Source: Paragorgia papillata (lineage: Eukaryota > Cnidaria > Anthozoa > Scleralcyonacea > Coralliidae). Taken from it: DNA of 64,000 bases. Under the pieces are notes generated by a model. The model searched no databases, was not told the DNA's origin, and saw only the letters and a program-made list of their open reading frames with translations. Positions 51,691-61,203 of this stretch are shown one piece after another. The first letter of the stretch is position 1. Every line of letters starts with the position of its first letter. The DNA is taken from contig JAWNZC010000344.1 in the NCBI GenBank assembly GCA_035771165.1, positions 1,521,501-1,585,500 of the forward strand. The letters are read 5' to 3'. A program made the translations under genes and the position numbers.

Positions 51691-52208
51691 GGCACCAGAT
51701 CAGCAATGGTGTTATAGTAGCCATCTGGAATAATACCCGTATCGTCATATTTAGTTCCAGCGTTATAGAGAAACGTTTGTTGTACAAACTGGTGGACCTG
51801 CGAAACAACCCGATAAACTGCACGAACTTAAACGTAACCTCGGAGGTCTTAACGGACTGTAACCCCAAAACAAAAGCATCTAGTGGACCGACGACAACGG
51901 ATAATAAACCAACGGATAATAAACCGCCCGCATATACGACCGGCCTTTTGCAGCCTGGCCCTACGACCGTTTATTTGAAAAGTTCAAAGAGAAAGAGTCC
52001 AAAGTCAAAGACGTTTTGGATTGTCTTTTCTGTAATTTTGATTGTGGTTTTGTTGGTCGTATTCATTTTGGTTGTCCGCAGAAAATTACATAGCAGGCGA
52101 GTAATCACAAGCACCTCTATCGAACTAAATAGTCTAACTGGTCAGAGCTCTGACGAAGAAGAAGATGAGGTACTATTCGAGGGCACAATCAAAGACAAAC
52201 AGTTGTAA
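51555..52208 (+). CDS. Membrane protein with heptad-repeat start and LRR-cap-like segment
   Basis: This is a 217-residue frame. Residues 1-44 are six NPKIESL-type repeats from the minisatellite. Residues 75-102 (LVDLRNNPINC..., with a second Cys at 102) resemble the C-terminal end of a leucine-rich-repeat ectodomain. A threonine/proline-rich stalk follows, then one transmembrane helix at about 154-174 (FWIVFSVILIVVLLVVFILVV). The short tail is basic then acidic (SSDEEEDEVLFEG). There is no signal peptide, so the true N-terminus may be upstream or lost. It could be a captured host receptor or a virion membrane protein; the sequence does not decide. Confidence 0.55.
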   Translation: MNPKIESLNTKIESLNPKTESLNPKIESLNPKNESLNPKIESLNLRHQISNGVIVAIWNNTRIVIFSSSVIEKRLLYKLVDLRNNPINCTNLNVTSEVLTDCNPKTKASSGPTTTDNKPTDNKPPAYTTGLLQPGPTTVYLKSSKRKSPKSKTFWIVFSVILIVVLLVVFILVVRRKLHSRRVITSTSIELNSLTGQSSDEEEDEVLFEGTIKDKQL

Positions 52209-52318
52209 CACTTTGGATAAACTTTATTATAACTAACGCTTTTATACACATTATAATTGTTGTTTTTCCCTGATAAGTTTTGTTAAATAGTTAATCGTTT
52301 ACTTTAGTGTTCTTTATG

Positions 52319-52957
52319 TTAATTAATGTCTAGCTTTTCCATGGCGTCTGTCACTGACATGATAGGGAGTTCTCCATTATATTCGGCAAAAGCTTCGTTT
52401 GGATCTTGTCTCTGACTTACGAACGTGAGCCCGGTGTCCGACACCATGTAGCTATATGATGGTGGGTAGCTAAACAGACAACCAACCCTGTCGACGTGAG
52501 GGCGCGGTTTCCACTCGAAGAAACCACACGAATTTTCTTTCTCATTCGGGCAACAGTAAAACAAACGGCCTTGGTTGTTCGCCTCTTTTTTAACCTTGCG
52601 AATGCAACAAACCAGTCCGTGCTTGCATGTAGGCTTTGGTGTCTCGAGTCTATCACCCCACTGCCAAAACGCGCATGGATTTTCTCGATCACAGCAGACA
52701 AAGTAAGGTCTTCCAAAATTCGGTTTTGCTATGTCTTTCACGACTCGCATTTTTGCCGGTCTCTGGTGGGCATGACAAACTGGTCGCAGAGCTCCGTTTG
52801 AACGCCACAGGAATAAAGCAGTTTCAAACAATTCATGGTCTTGTTCTGGGCAAAAGAACTCGCAGCTTTCCTGGTTTTTGTTGTCGCAAAGCCAAAACTT
52901 TCCATTTTTCGTTGTTACGAGAGACGCCGGTTTTCCGTGCATACAATCCATCGTCAT
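52319..52957 (-). CDS. Triple GRF-type zinc-finger protein, element III copy
   Basis: This 212-residue protein has the same three-unit layout as the protein at 2118-2750: CMHG...FWLC...CEFFC, GRPYFVCC...CAFWQWGD, and CKHG...GRLFYCC...CGFFEW. The third unit is followed by a PPSY-Y tail shared by both (SYPPSYSYMV here). Roughly half of the residues appear shared by eye. The frame is intact. Being kept in an element that lost its replication and capsid genes suggests it matters for the element, or simply that the deletion missed it. Confidence 0.82.
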   Translation of the reverse strand: MTMDCMHGKPASLVTTKNGKFWLCDNKNQESCEFFCPEQDHELFETALFLWRSNGALRPVCHAHQRPAKMRVVKDIAKPNFGRPYFVCCDRENPCAFWQWGDRLETPKPTCKHGLVCCIRKVKKEANNQGRLFYCCPNEKENSCGFFEWKPRPHVDRVGCLFSYPPSYSYMVSDTGLTFVSQRQDPNEAFAEYNGELPIMSVTDAMEKLDIN

Positions 52958-53212
52958 AATATATGAATTATAACTACTGACTAAAGTGATCCACTTTTAT
53001 ATGTAAGTTTTCTTTTGTGAAAAGGGCAAACAGGAACGGGCGAGCCTAGTCATTAAGTAACCTAATGACTTTTTAACGACATTTTATATAAAAGCACTAT
53101 GCAAATCAAACAACTTGATACGCCTGGTCAGCAAGTTCGGGTCTGGGCGGCCCCGGGCAATTAAATTAACACTTTCACAGTTTTAATAATATTTTATTTC
53201 AGCTTTTTATTA
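52958..53212. other. Short intergenic stretch
   Basis: Non-coding, with CATTAAGTAACCTAATGAC (19-base near-palindrome, 53051-53069) and a GC-rich GGGCGGCCCCGGGC at 53144-53157. Minus-strand AAATAAA near 53193-53199 may serve the PC4-like gene. Confidence 0.4.
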
Positions 53213-53896
53213 TTATATCCGATAACAAAACCAAGGTTCCCTAAGAAGTTCAGTCTTTCTCTTCTTCGGTTCAAAGACATCAGACACATCAGATTCATCA
53301 GAGTCGGAAAGAAAGCTATATAGCTCAGATTCTTTTAGATCAAATTCACTTATTACAACACGCGCTGTTTTAATGTCTGGCGGGTTATGAATGTTTCTTT
53401 CGTTTATGTTCTGCTGAATATCCCCCAATACTCGCTTGACAAGCACAAACTCTTCTTCAGTAAATGAAATGCGTTTAGCCGTTAGAATCCTCTTTAAACC
53501 ACCAAACGTCCGATCCCATTCGTAATTGTCAACGCCGATATTGTAGTGAGTCACATCATTAACATTACTTGCAGAAAGATACGGTCTAACCAAAGAGCCT
53601 TCCTCCTCCAACAACGAAAACTTTATTTCTTCACTTAACGAGTCCTCTCCATAAACAATTTCAACAAGAATTGGTAAAATATTTATAATTTTCTGAAACA
53701 CTGACTCATTTAATGTGATTTCGCTCCCTTGCACCAAGAGTTTAACCCCGTTCCTATTCCGAAACTCTCTGAAACATACATACATCTGCTGAAAAAACTG
53801 GTCGGAATATACGTAAACTTGGTTTTGACCATTCTGCTTTAAGAACACAGGTTTCTCGTGGGCAAATTTTATTTCAGTCACAAAGACGTCGTCCAT
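53213..53896 (-). CDS. PC4-like putative single-strand-DNA-binding protein
   Basis: This is a 227-residue protein. Residues 25-80 follow the order of the PC4/p15 coactivator fold: QVYVYSDQFF, then CFREF, VKLLVQGSEITLNESVFQKI, and a last helix INILPILVEIV. PC4 proteins bind single-stranded DNA and act in transcription or replication. The C-terminal half is unknown, with an acidic DSDESDVSDVFEP stretch and a basic KKRKTE signal near the end. The left-arm copy at 49723 is truncated. The assignment rests on pattern only and could be wrong; a profile search would be decisive. Confidence 0.5.
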   Translation of the reverse strand: MDDVFVTEIKFAHEKPVFLKQNGQNQVYVYSDQFFQQMYVCFREFRNRNGVKLLVQGSEITLNESVFQKIINILPILVEIVYGEDSLSEEIKFSLLEEEGSLVRPYLSASNVNDVTHYNIGVDNYEWDRTFGGLKRILTAKRISFTEEEFVLVKRVLGDIQQNINERNIHNPPDIKTARVVISEFDLKESELYSFLSDSDESDVSDVFEPKKRKTELLREPWFCYRI

Positions 53897-53919
53897 ATCG
53901 TAAGGTAAGCTGTGATCTG

Positions 53920-54396
53920 TTACCCGGACAAACTAGCTTTGGAACAGGAAGAATCATGTTCAACTGACGTAATACTGTGTAACACACATGCGCAATCTTC
54001 TTTATGTTTGTTCATAATTAATTTGTAATTGTTCTTGAGGTTCTCCTTTAGACAGGTAAAATCACATGGCATATATCTTCGAAACGCTTTCTTGTGATCT
54101 TGATATGTATGTCTCACTAGTTCAAGACCGTTTACAAACAATTTCATGTCTTCTAATTTACGCACAAACGCTTTAACAACGTTCTCTACAGATGACCTCT
54201 CTAAGGTACATTCGAAGTAAAACCATATTTTATCTTTATCCGGCATCCTGGGACAACAATGTCGCACACTGCCATAGCAATTCTCCACCACCAGTCTATC
54301 AATGTTTAACGATATTTCATCAACATAGCATGTTAAAAGTGTACACTCAATCTTTCTCTCGCGCAAATTTAAAATCTCAATCAGGTCGGAATCCAT
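53920..54396 (-). CDS. Element III protein of unknown function
   Basis: This 158-residue protein begins MDSDLIEILNLRERKIEC. It has ten or so cysteines (CYGSVRHCCPR, MPCDFTC, DCACVLH) and a central aromatic KIWFYFECTLERS block. There is no signal peptide or membrane segment. It lies 23 bases upstream of the PC4-like gene in the same orientation, so they may form one transcription unit. I recognise no family. The cysteine spacing could bind zinc or form disulphides. Confidence 0.7.
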   Translation of the reverse strand: MDSDLIEILNLRERKIECTLLTCYVDEISLNIDRLVVENCYGSVRHCCPRMPDKDKIWFYFECTLERSSVENVVKAFVRKLEDMKLFVNGLELVRHTYQDHKKAFRRYMPCDFTCLKENLKNNYKLIMNKHKEDCACVLHSITSVEHDSSCSKASLSG

Positions 54397-54532
54397 TGAA
54401 ATGACAACCTGTATTTACCATTTCCTAATATTAATGACTTCGTTTAATCGATTTTTAATGACTTTTTTCGCCCAAACTTGTGGAGTAATATTCAAATTCG
54501 CCTTAGCAACGCTCTAACATCCCTCACAACAG

Positions 54533-54898
54533 TTACGTTAGGAATCTAATCAACCTTTGTATCCACGAGTGTTTTATTTCGTATTTCTGCAAGTCAATTC
54601 GCCTAAAATCTTTGGCAGTTCTTTTAATAGCTTGGCGAAGTGTTTCGGTGTCGCAATAATCGCTCACTTTCAACACTAAAGTCAAATAAGCAATAATTCT
54701 ACCGAAATTCACAAGATCCATCTCTTGATAAATAGTATACAAACTACTCGGCAAGTTATCTCTGTTAATTTGGTCGATAATGCTCTCATACAATTCACCA
54801 TGCTCTCTAAGGCATCTATTCATGTAAAAACATAACGTATCTTTTTCTATATCGATATTGTTTTCCCGCAATTCAGCCCAAATTGTTTGTTCGGCCAT
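54533..54898 (-). CDS. Bcl-2-like protein, right-arm copy
   Basis: This 121-residue frame is intact and nearly identical to 48902-49267. The BH1-like block is NFGRIIAYLTLV. It is the outermost gene on the right, reading away from the terminus, preceded by three 29-bp direct repeats. No transmembrane tail is seen. Because left and right copies are almost the same, the arm duplication is recent or kept alike by gene conversion. Confidence 0.72.
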   Translation of the reverse strand: MAEQTIWAELRENNIDIEKDTLCFYMNRCLREHGELYESIIDQINRDNLPSSLYTIYQEMDLVNFGRIIAYLTLVLKVSDYCDTETLRQAIKRTAKDFRRIDLQKYEIKHSWIQRLIRFLT

Positions 54899-55160
54899 CG
54901 TGTTTAAAATGACGTAATCTTAACAAGCACTCGGCGTTTTATCGGACTCGGAAATACTTCGGCGTTTTATCGGACTCGGAAATGCTTCGGCGTTTTATCG
55001 GACTCGGAAATGCTTCGTTATCTCTTCGGAAAAATCCGACTCATTGATTATTCATAACTCATTGATTATTCATAACTCATTGATTATTCATAACTCATGA
55101 ATTATGCTAATGAGCTATTCCTGCATAAAAGGGGTCCATTAAGCCCCGCTCTATACTACT

Positions 55161-55166
55161 CCGGCG
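55161..55166. repeat. 6-bp target duplication CCGGCG of element III (right)
   Basis: Direct repeat of 48383-48388. Confidence 0.85.
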
Positions 55167-55600
55167 TGAACTCAATCTCGGATCAGACACGACCAACACA
55201 ATGAAAACTTTCAACAGTTAAATACTCCACGTTGTCAGATGGACCGTTTCCCCCAGGCTGGCTATATAATTAGACCTCATTCATTTTCTGACAAGCTATT
55301 ACAGTCAAACCGGGTGTTCTTTACCGCGCGACCTTGCAATATTGACAGCAACATTGCAATGTTGACTTGCTAACGACACACGGCGGCTCCTTGGCAAGTT
55401 GCTAAAAATCCGCATTTTAATTATCGAACTTCACACAACATGAAGGTTACTTATAGTTAGTTGTTCTGACTTTCAATATAACTTCATATTATGTCAAGTT
55501 CGATATTTAAACTGCGAATTTTTAGCAACTTACTAAGTGCAATGTTGCTATCAATATTGCAAGGTCGCGCGGGAAAGAACATCCGGTTTGACTGTAAATG
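55167..55600. other. Right flank of element III with small inverted repeats
   Basis: The first 200 bases have an inverse copy inside the element's left end. The segment GACCTTGCAATATTGACAGCAAC (about 55329-55351) faces GTTGCTATCAATATTGCAAGGTC at 55543-55565. Confidence 0.6.
55395..55530. mobile_element. Small foldback element
   Basis: Arms of about 55 bases begin AAGTTGCTAAAAATCCGCA and end with the inverse TGCGAATTTTTAGCAACTT. The centre is about 30 bases. No coding capacity; target duplication not resolved. Confidence 0.65.
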
Positions 55601-57659
55601 CGCTGAAATGATGTTTCCGTTGAGTTTGGGTTTTGGTCGAGTGTCGAGGGTAGTAGGTCGACGGTCGTGAAATACACAAAAATTATTTTTGAAATATAGT
55701 AAATATGAATTAGTTATTTTTTGTTTCAAGTACAACCCTCATGTCGCGGCATTTCCTGCATGCACGGCTTCCCAAATCGTCTGGCGTTGTTCCGCAACAG
55801 CAGTGCGCATGGGGTTAAAACTAGCATGGCTTTAAATTAAGAATTTATATAATTACAATTTGTACCCTGTTTCCAACGTCGAAATGTAATGTACATTACG
55901 TTCGGCCTTGTTTCCTTGTCTTGAGCAACTTGTCTCGCAATATTTTGTTACAATTTGGCACTCAATCGAGCCTCTCCCCACTCTACCCGCTTTTATCGAA
56001 ATCCAAATCACTGGAAAATTGCATGAACGCCTTACATCGTGTACCACTCCCTGTCTTGCAACTGCGATGCTGCACGAGTCATCATTGCGAGACAAGTTGC
56101 ATGAAAAATTGCACCGTGTAACAGGGCTGGTTCGACGAATTAAGTTCGACGAATTAAGTTCGACGTTTGAATCGACCCCGCTCCAACGTCGAATCTATTA
56201 TATTTGTATTCGCCGTGGTTCGGGGCCTCAAACTCATTTTCATCTAGATTACAGCACAAGATATATAAGGCTAAGTTTTTCTATGTAAGTATCACATTAG
56301 GGTCGTTTATACCAGAGGGATTATAAGACGCGCCTTACGCTGGATTTCCACTAGGATTTCAATTATCGCGCGTACGAATCATCTTCGTTCCACATGGAAA
56401 CTCGCAAGACAAAACAAAAAAGTCGGGCGCGCGATATTTTAAACCTAATGCAAATCCAGCTTTACGTAAGACGCAAACTGACGCATTTCACGGCGTTTTT
56501 GAACAAGCCCCAGCTTGTGTAAGACGCTAACATAACTTTTTGTATCTTTTATACGAATATTTCGCGTCTTATATAAGGTGCGTCTTATCTTATGTACACT
56601 ACCGCATCGTATAGGTTTTGATTTATTTATAATAATAATAATAAAATTTCTATAGCGCATATACATTGCTGTTCTATGCGCTTTACATTGTGAAATTAAG
56701 TATACAGTATTTTACACATTTTTATGTATATGGTGTTAAAATTCATCCGTTACAAGTTCTATATCTATGTATTATTTAAAACTAATAAAAATATTAATAA
56801 TAAAATTCGTCTTATAATTATAAGTCATATGTCGTAAGCTAATTTAAAAAGGTGAGTCTTTAATTTGGATTTATGTATATTTACGATTTATTTTGGATTT
56901 ATGTATATTTACGTCAAAATATCAACATACATATCCGACAACACATGAACGCATGGTTGAAATATAAAGCCTTCAATAGACCACTTTCATAATAGCGATT
57001 AATTTGAATATTCTTTTGGGTGCATCTTAATAAGCCTTTCAGTCTAGCCTCGTTTATGTGTCTGCAATACAAAATAATCTTTGCTTCATAGCGGGGCCAG
57101 AAAGGCCTCAATTAATAGATGAAGACCTTTATGAAAGCGATCTATAGCGGTCACAAACATATCAGCGCATTTGATAGGAAACATTGGTTGAACATTCGAA
57201 CTACATGTATCTTTAATTGACAGGTCAAATATTATCTTCTGGTGTGATCCGGAAGATGGCGCTTTAAAAATATATATCAGAAAAGGAATCAGACACGCAA
57301 GAAAAAAGGTGCAGTTTTCAATGCGCGCGCTGACCAGAACCAGAAGAAAAAACTTTTCCTTGCCTAAGCTATAATTATTTCTAACCATAATTTGTGATAG
57401 GGTGTAATATCGATGCATGCAACAGTCGAGGACCCAAAAACAAAGGTAAATGGAAGAAGTAGTAACAATATATTGGTCTATATTGTTCATGGTGTATTTG
57501 TTCACATATATATGTTACGTCGATGTTATGCGTAGCATTCATATATATGTTATACTTATATACATACATGCATATACATTTGTCATGTATATTATGAAAC
57601 AACTATCAATAAAATATGTATGTTCGTAAACTATGCATATATTTGCTCTATATTAACAG
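55600..57659. other. Intergenic DNA, no supported gene
   Basis: Open frames near 55908 and 57086 have no domain. A candidate MITE at about 56322-56600 has TAAGACGC(G/A)CCTTA-type inverted ends. A (TAA)n tail followed by TTTCTATAGCGCATA...TATGCGCTTTACA (56625-56690) resembles a common dispersed invertebrate repeat. Confidence 0.4.
56322..56600. mobile_element. Candidate MITE
   Basis: TATAAGACGCGCCTTACGC at the left and GGTGCGTCTTATCTTA preceded by CGCGTCTTATATAAG at the right are inverted. Interior non-coding. Target duplication not resolved. Confidence 0.45.
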
Positions 57660-57812
57660 GATAAGGTAGATGAGTGCACCATTGCACACGGTGAAGGAAC
57701 ACAAGATGTACCTGAGCACCTTGGGGAATCCAGTGAGCCTCTGCAATCGCCATTTCTTTATGAAGAAAAAAGAAGCAGGACATTTTTTAATAACTTCAAA
57801 CTTACAGACAAG
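57660..57812 (+). CDS. Host-type exon of unknown gene
   Basis: The 153-base, 51-codon exon is bounded by a TATTAACAG acceptor and an AAG|GTACAG donor, both phase 0. It encodes DKVDECTIAHGEGTQDVPEH... and a FLYEEKRSRTFFNNFK end. No domain is recognised, but the clean frame and splice consensus support an exon. It could belong to the SAM-like gene starting at 23935, since both are plus-strand and phase-compatible, or to an independent gene. Confidence 0.45.
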
Positions 57813-57854
57813 GTACAGTCACGAAACAACAACAGCCAAACAACAACCACGGCA

Positions 57855-57855
<1 letters not shown>

Positions 57856-57916
<61 letters not shown>

Positions 57917-57970
57917 CAACAACAACAGCAACAACAACAGCAACAGCAGCAGCAGCAGCAGCAGCAGAAT
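57856..57970. repeat. (CAA)n followed by (CAG)n trinucleotide array
   Basis: About 18 CAA units, mixed CAA/CAG, then eight CAG units. A shorter diverged CAG array lies in inverse position at 61157-61183, showing that the palindrome reaches this point. Confidence 0.95.
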
Positions 57971-58105
57971 CAATGATAACAATAACATTTAGTGCGCAAA
58001 CAATCTTAATACTGGTGTGCTAAATAAACTTACGGTATATACAAACTTACCACTAAACATGTTTGTAATATTTATCTTAAATTATGTTTTGCTAGTTTTC
58101 TCCAG

Positions 58106-58282
58106 GCGTTTGTAGTAATGCTTTGGAAAATAACTCGTTAACTGGTCCGCAACGAAGTGAGTTCGTAAGGGATATATGTACAAACATATCATCTAATGGC
58201 ATTCATTACATTAATACGTGGCAGAGAAGCCAAGTGGCTTTGGCTATAGTCACCAAGTATCCACATCTAAAAGATCCTGTTG
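58106..58282 (+). pseudogene. Exon copy in palindrome left arm (PQRSEF/YPHLKD domain)
   Basis: After a TTTTCTCCAG acceptor the exon encodes a LTGPQRSEFVRDICTN block and a VALAIVTKYPHLKDPVG end. Its pattern resembles the domain after SAM in invertebrate SAMD3-like proteins (A..IV.KYP.LKD). At the donor side about 11 bases present in the other arm are missing, so the natural splice site is damaged. Confidence 0.55.
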
Positions 58283-58454
58283 GTACACGTACAGTATTAT
58301 ATACAGTGACGAAAACTGTAATGCGTGATATCTTTGTTGATATCTGTGAGTCAGTGCATGTCTTAAGTTGTGAAGTGAAACTGGTTGAGATGATTACAGG
58401 GACAATTGTGTTAGGGAAAGATATAATGACTACAATAAGTACAATTTAATTAGG

Positions 58455-58790
58455 AACATGAAGGTGTAAAGCTTTCAAAAATTGGAGAATGAAACGCATC
58501 AACCAAGTTAGGCCATTATCACCAAGATTAGTAAATGCTTGCCATATCAAAAGAAAATACAGTGTCCATTGCAAGAGGGAGTGGACAACGTGAAGCTTTG
58601 ACTTTTGGGGCACTGGTTCTGGTATGGGAGGAATTCATTCCATATCTTGGTCTAACAAAAATCCTGGTGTATCGTCCCAGATTTCTTCACCATCAGATGA
58701 TTCGGCAGGGGAGTCATCACTATCTTGGTCATCCATCGGCTCACTATTTTCATGAATATCACTATCAGTATTGACTTCGATGTCACAATC
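58455..58790 (-). pseudogene. Transposase-like N-terminal exon, left-arm copy
   Basis: On the minus strand an acceptor ATTTTAG precedes DCDIEVNTDSDI, an acidic stretch (SPAESSDGEEIWDD) and a YFLLIWQAFTN...NGLTWLMRFI block. It matches the right-arm copy at 60403 apart from an in-frame loss of three bases. Confidence 0.5.
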
Positions 58791-60402
58791 CTAAAATTAA
58801 TATGAAATAAGTAATGAGCAATTTGCCAATAAAAATTACACTGCTACAATACAGATATGTAGTATTTGTAATATGAGCTTCTGTGTTGTGTCAGCATTTA
58901 CAGTATAAAATAGGTTCTGTCTTACACACGCTTTGATTAGACAGTTAATACCATGTTTTTATCATGTGCAAATATAGTTGTGACCGATCAGTGCATATTT
59001 ATTAGTTTTATTGCAGTACATAAAAGAAAGCATCACCTGATACAAACATGCAAACATTCAACTTAAGTGAGTTGGGGAGTATTCGAAAGCACTTCTGTAC
59101 CCTCCGATTCCTTTGTATCTGGTTTTCATCAGGTTTGCATCAATACTTAATAGATAATTACTGAGGCCAACGGCATTATTGAATATATTGCAGCTAGCTG
59201 AGGGTGAAGCCCGAAGCGACTGAGGGCGCAGCCCGAAGCTGGCTGCAATATATTCAATAATGTCCTTGGACGAAATCATTATCTATTATAATTACTGACC
59301 CCTATCATAGTTTCAATTAAATCTCAAATGTCACCAATAAAATATTAAAGAAACGCTGATTTTAAACCCTTGAACGAGAAACGAAAGGCTTGTAAATATG
59401 CTGGCTGCAATATTAAACCTATTATTACAGTGTGGTTGCTGAAATCGTTGATATAACGCAGACAGAGAACAATGGAATTTGATAAGGGTCAGTAATTATT
59501 AATTGTGATGACCCAGGCGTTAGTATTTACGAAAACCCTAGAGATAAAAATAATTTTAGCAGAGAAAATCAGTCGACGTATTACAAAACGTTAACATATT
59601 TCTACCACAGTGTCATGTATACGCCGACTGATTTTTTCTGCTAAAATTATATTTATCTCTAGGGTTTTCGATAAATACTAACGCCTGGGTCATCACAATT
59701 AATAATTACTGACCCTTATCAAATTCGATTGTTCTCTGTCTGCGTTAGATCAACTATTTCAGCACGCACACTGTAATAATATGTTTAATATTGCAGCCAG
59801 CATATTTACAAGCCTTTCGTTTCTCGTTCAAGGGTTTAAAATCAGCGTTTCTTTAATATTTTATTGGTGACATTTGAGATTTAATTGAAACTATGATAGG
59901 GGTCAGTAATTATAATCGATAATCATTTTGGCCAACGCCATTATTGAATATATTGCAGCCAGCTTTGGGCTGCGCCCTCAGTCGCTTCGAGCTTCACCCT
60001 CAGCTAGCTGCAATATATTCAATAATGCCGTTGGCCTCAGTAATTATCTATTAAGTATTGATGCAAACCTGATGGAAACCAGATACAAAGGAATCGGAGG
60101 TTACATAAGTGCTTTCGAATACTCCCCAACTCACTTAAGTTGAATGTTTGTATCAGGTGATGCTTTCTTTTATGTACTGCAATAAAACTAGGAAATATGC
60201 ACTGATCGGTCACAACTATATTTGCACATGATAAAAACATGGTATTAACTGTCCAATCAAAGCGTGTGTAAGACAGAACCTATTTTATACTGTAAATGCT
60301 GACACAACACAGAAGCTCATATTACAAATAGTACATATCTATATTGTAGCAGTGTAATTTTTATTGGCAAATTGCTCATTATTTATTTCATATTAATTTT
60401 AG

Positions 60403-60724
60403 GATTGTGACATCCAAGTCAATACTGATAGTGATATTGATGAAAATAGTGAGCTGATGGATGACCAAGGTAGTGATGACTCCCCTGCCGAATCATCTGA
60501 TGGTGACGAAATCTGGGATGATACACCAGGATTTTTGTTAGACCAAGATATGGAATTAATTCCTCCCATACCAGAACCAGTGCCCCAAAAGTCAAAGCTT
60601 CACGTTGTCCACTCCCTCTTGCAACGGACACTACTGTATTTTCTTTTGATATGGCAAGCATTTACTAATCTTAGTGATAATGGCCTAACTTGGTTGATGC
60701 GTTTCATTCTCGAATTTTTGAAAG
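60403..60724 (+). CDS. Transposase-like N-terminal exon, right-arm copy
   Basis: After ATTAATTTTAG the exon encodes DCDIQVNTDSDIDENSE, SSDGDEIWDD and then LLIWQAFTNLSDNGLTWLMR. The hydrophobic F..FLL.WQ....S....L...L.F block is typical of a family of transposon-associated proteins of unclear function in invertebrates. The frame stays open to 60987, but the part beyond about 60724 reads antisense to the other exon and is not counted. Confidence 0.45.
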
Positions 60725-60899
60725 CTTTACACCCTCATGTTCCTAATAAAATTGTAGTCATATCTTTCCCTAACACAATTGTCCCTGTAATCATCTCAAC
60801 CAGTTTCACTACACAACTTGAGACATGCACTGACTCACAGATATCAACAAATATATCACACATTACAGTTTTCGTCACTGTATATAATACTGTACGTAC

Positions 60900-61066
60900 C
60901 AAACCACTACCAATAGGATCTTTTAGATGTGGATACTTGGTGACTATAGCCAAAGCCACTTCGTTTCTCTGCCAGTTATTAATGTAATGAATGCCATTAG
61001 ATGATATGTTTGTACATATATCCCTTACGAACTCATTTCGTTGCGGCCAGTTAACGAGTTATTTTG
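60900..61066 (-). pseudogene. Exon copy in palindrome right arm
   Basis: This is the inverse counterpart of 58106-58282. The donor side is intact here (KDPIGSGL then GTACGTAC), but about 75 bases around the acceptor and exon start are missing. Each arm therefore has lost a different end of the same exon. Confidence 0.55.
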
Positions 61067-61203
61067 TGGTAAGTTTGTATATACTGTAAGTTTATTTAGG
61101 ACACCAGTATTAAGATTGTTTGCGCACTAAATGTTATTGTTATGTTATCATTGTTTCTGCTGCTGCTGTTGCTGTTGCTGCTGCGTAACACTGAATAAAT
61201 ATG

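Larger units (their letters stand above)
48389..55160. mobile_element. Polinton-type element III, accessory genes only
   Basis: The 6.8-kb element has AGTAGTATAGAGCGGGG termini and a 6-bp TSD. No integrase, capsid or polymerase gene is present. It holds long inverted arms (48639 to about 49970 and about 53640 to 55160), each with Bcl-2-like, unknown and PC4-like genes. Its centre has fragments of protease, unknown protein and ATPase, plus a membrane protein and a GRF zinc-finger protein. The central fragments are close homologues of Polinton I genes, so it derives from a related full element by internal deletions and an inverted terminal duplication. Confidence 0.88.
53640..55160. repeat. Right inverted arm of element III
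   Basis: This is the reverse complement of 48639-49973 apart from indels: the left arm lacks about 120 bases at 49333. It ends in the terminus AGCCCCGCTCTATACTACT. Three ATTGATTATTCATAACTC repeats lie at 55040-55090, against two or three on the left. Confidence 0.85.
57945..61183. repeat. 3.2-kb imperfect palindrome (inverted duplication)
   Basis: Left arm 57945 to about 59580 and right arm about 59620 to 61183 are reverse complements with scattered substitutions and several indels of a few to about 75 bases. The unpaired centre is about 40 bases near 59580-59620. Each arm contains a smaller hairpin with ATTGAATATATTGCAGC ends (59175-59265 and 59940-60030). Arms include copies of two exons in opposite directions. 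Divergence between arms argues against an assembly fold-back. Confidence 0.9.

Noticed and set aside
48639..55160. Element III border at the inner left terminus
   Set aside because: Direct 6-bp duplication fits 48389, not 48639; flanks of 48639 are inverse, not direct, copies.
57758..58023. Poly-Cys, poly-Leu and poly-Asn frames
   Set aside because: CAA/CAG trinucleotide array.
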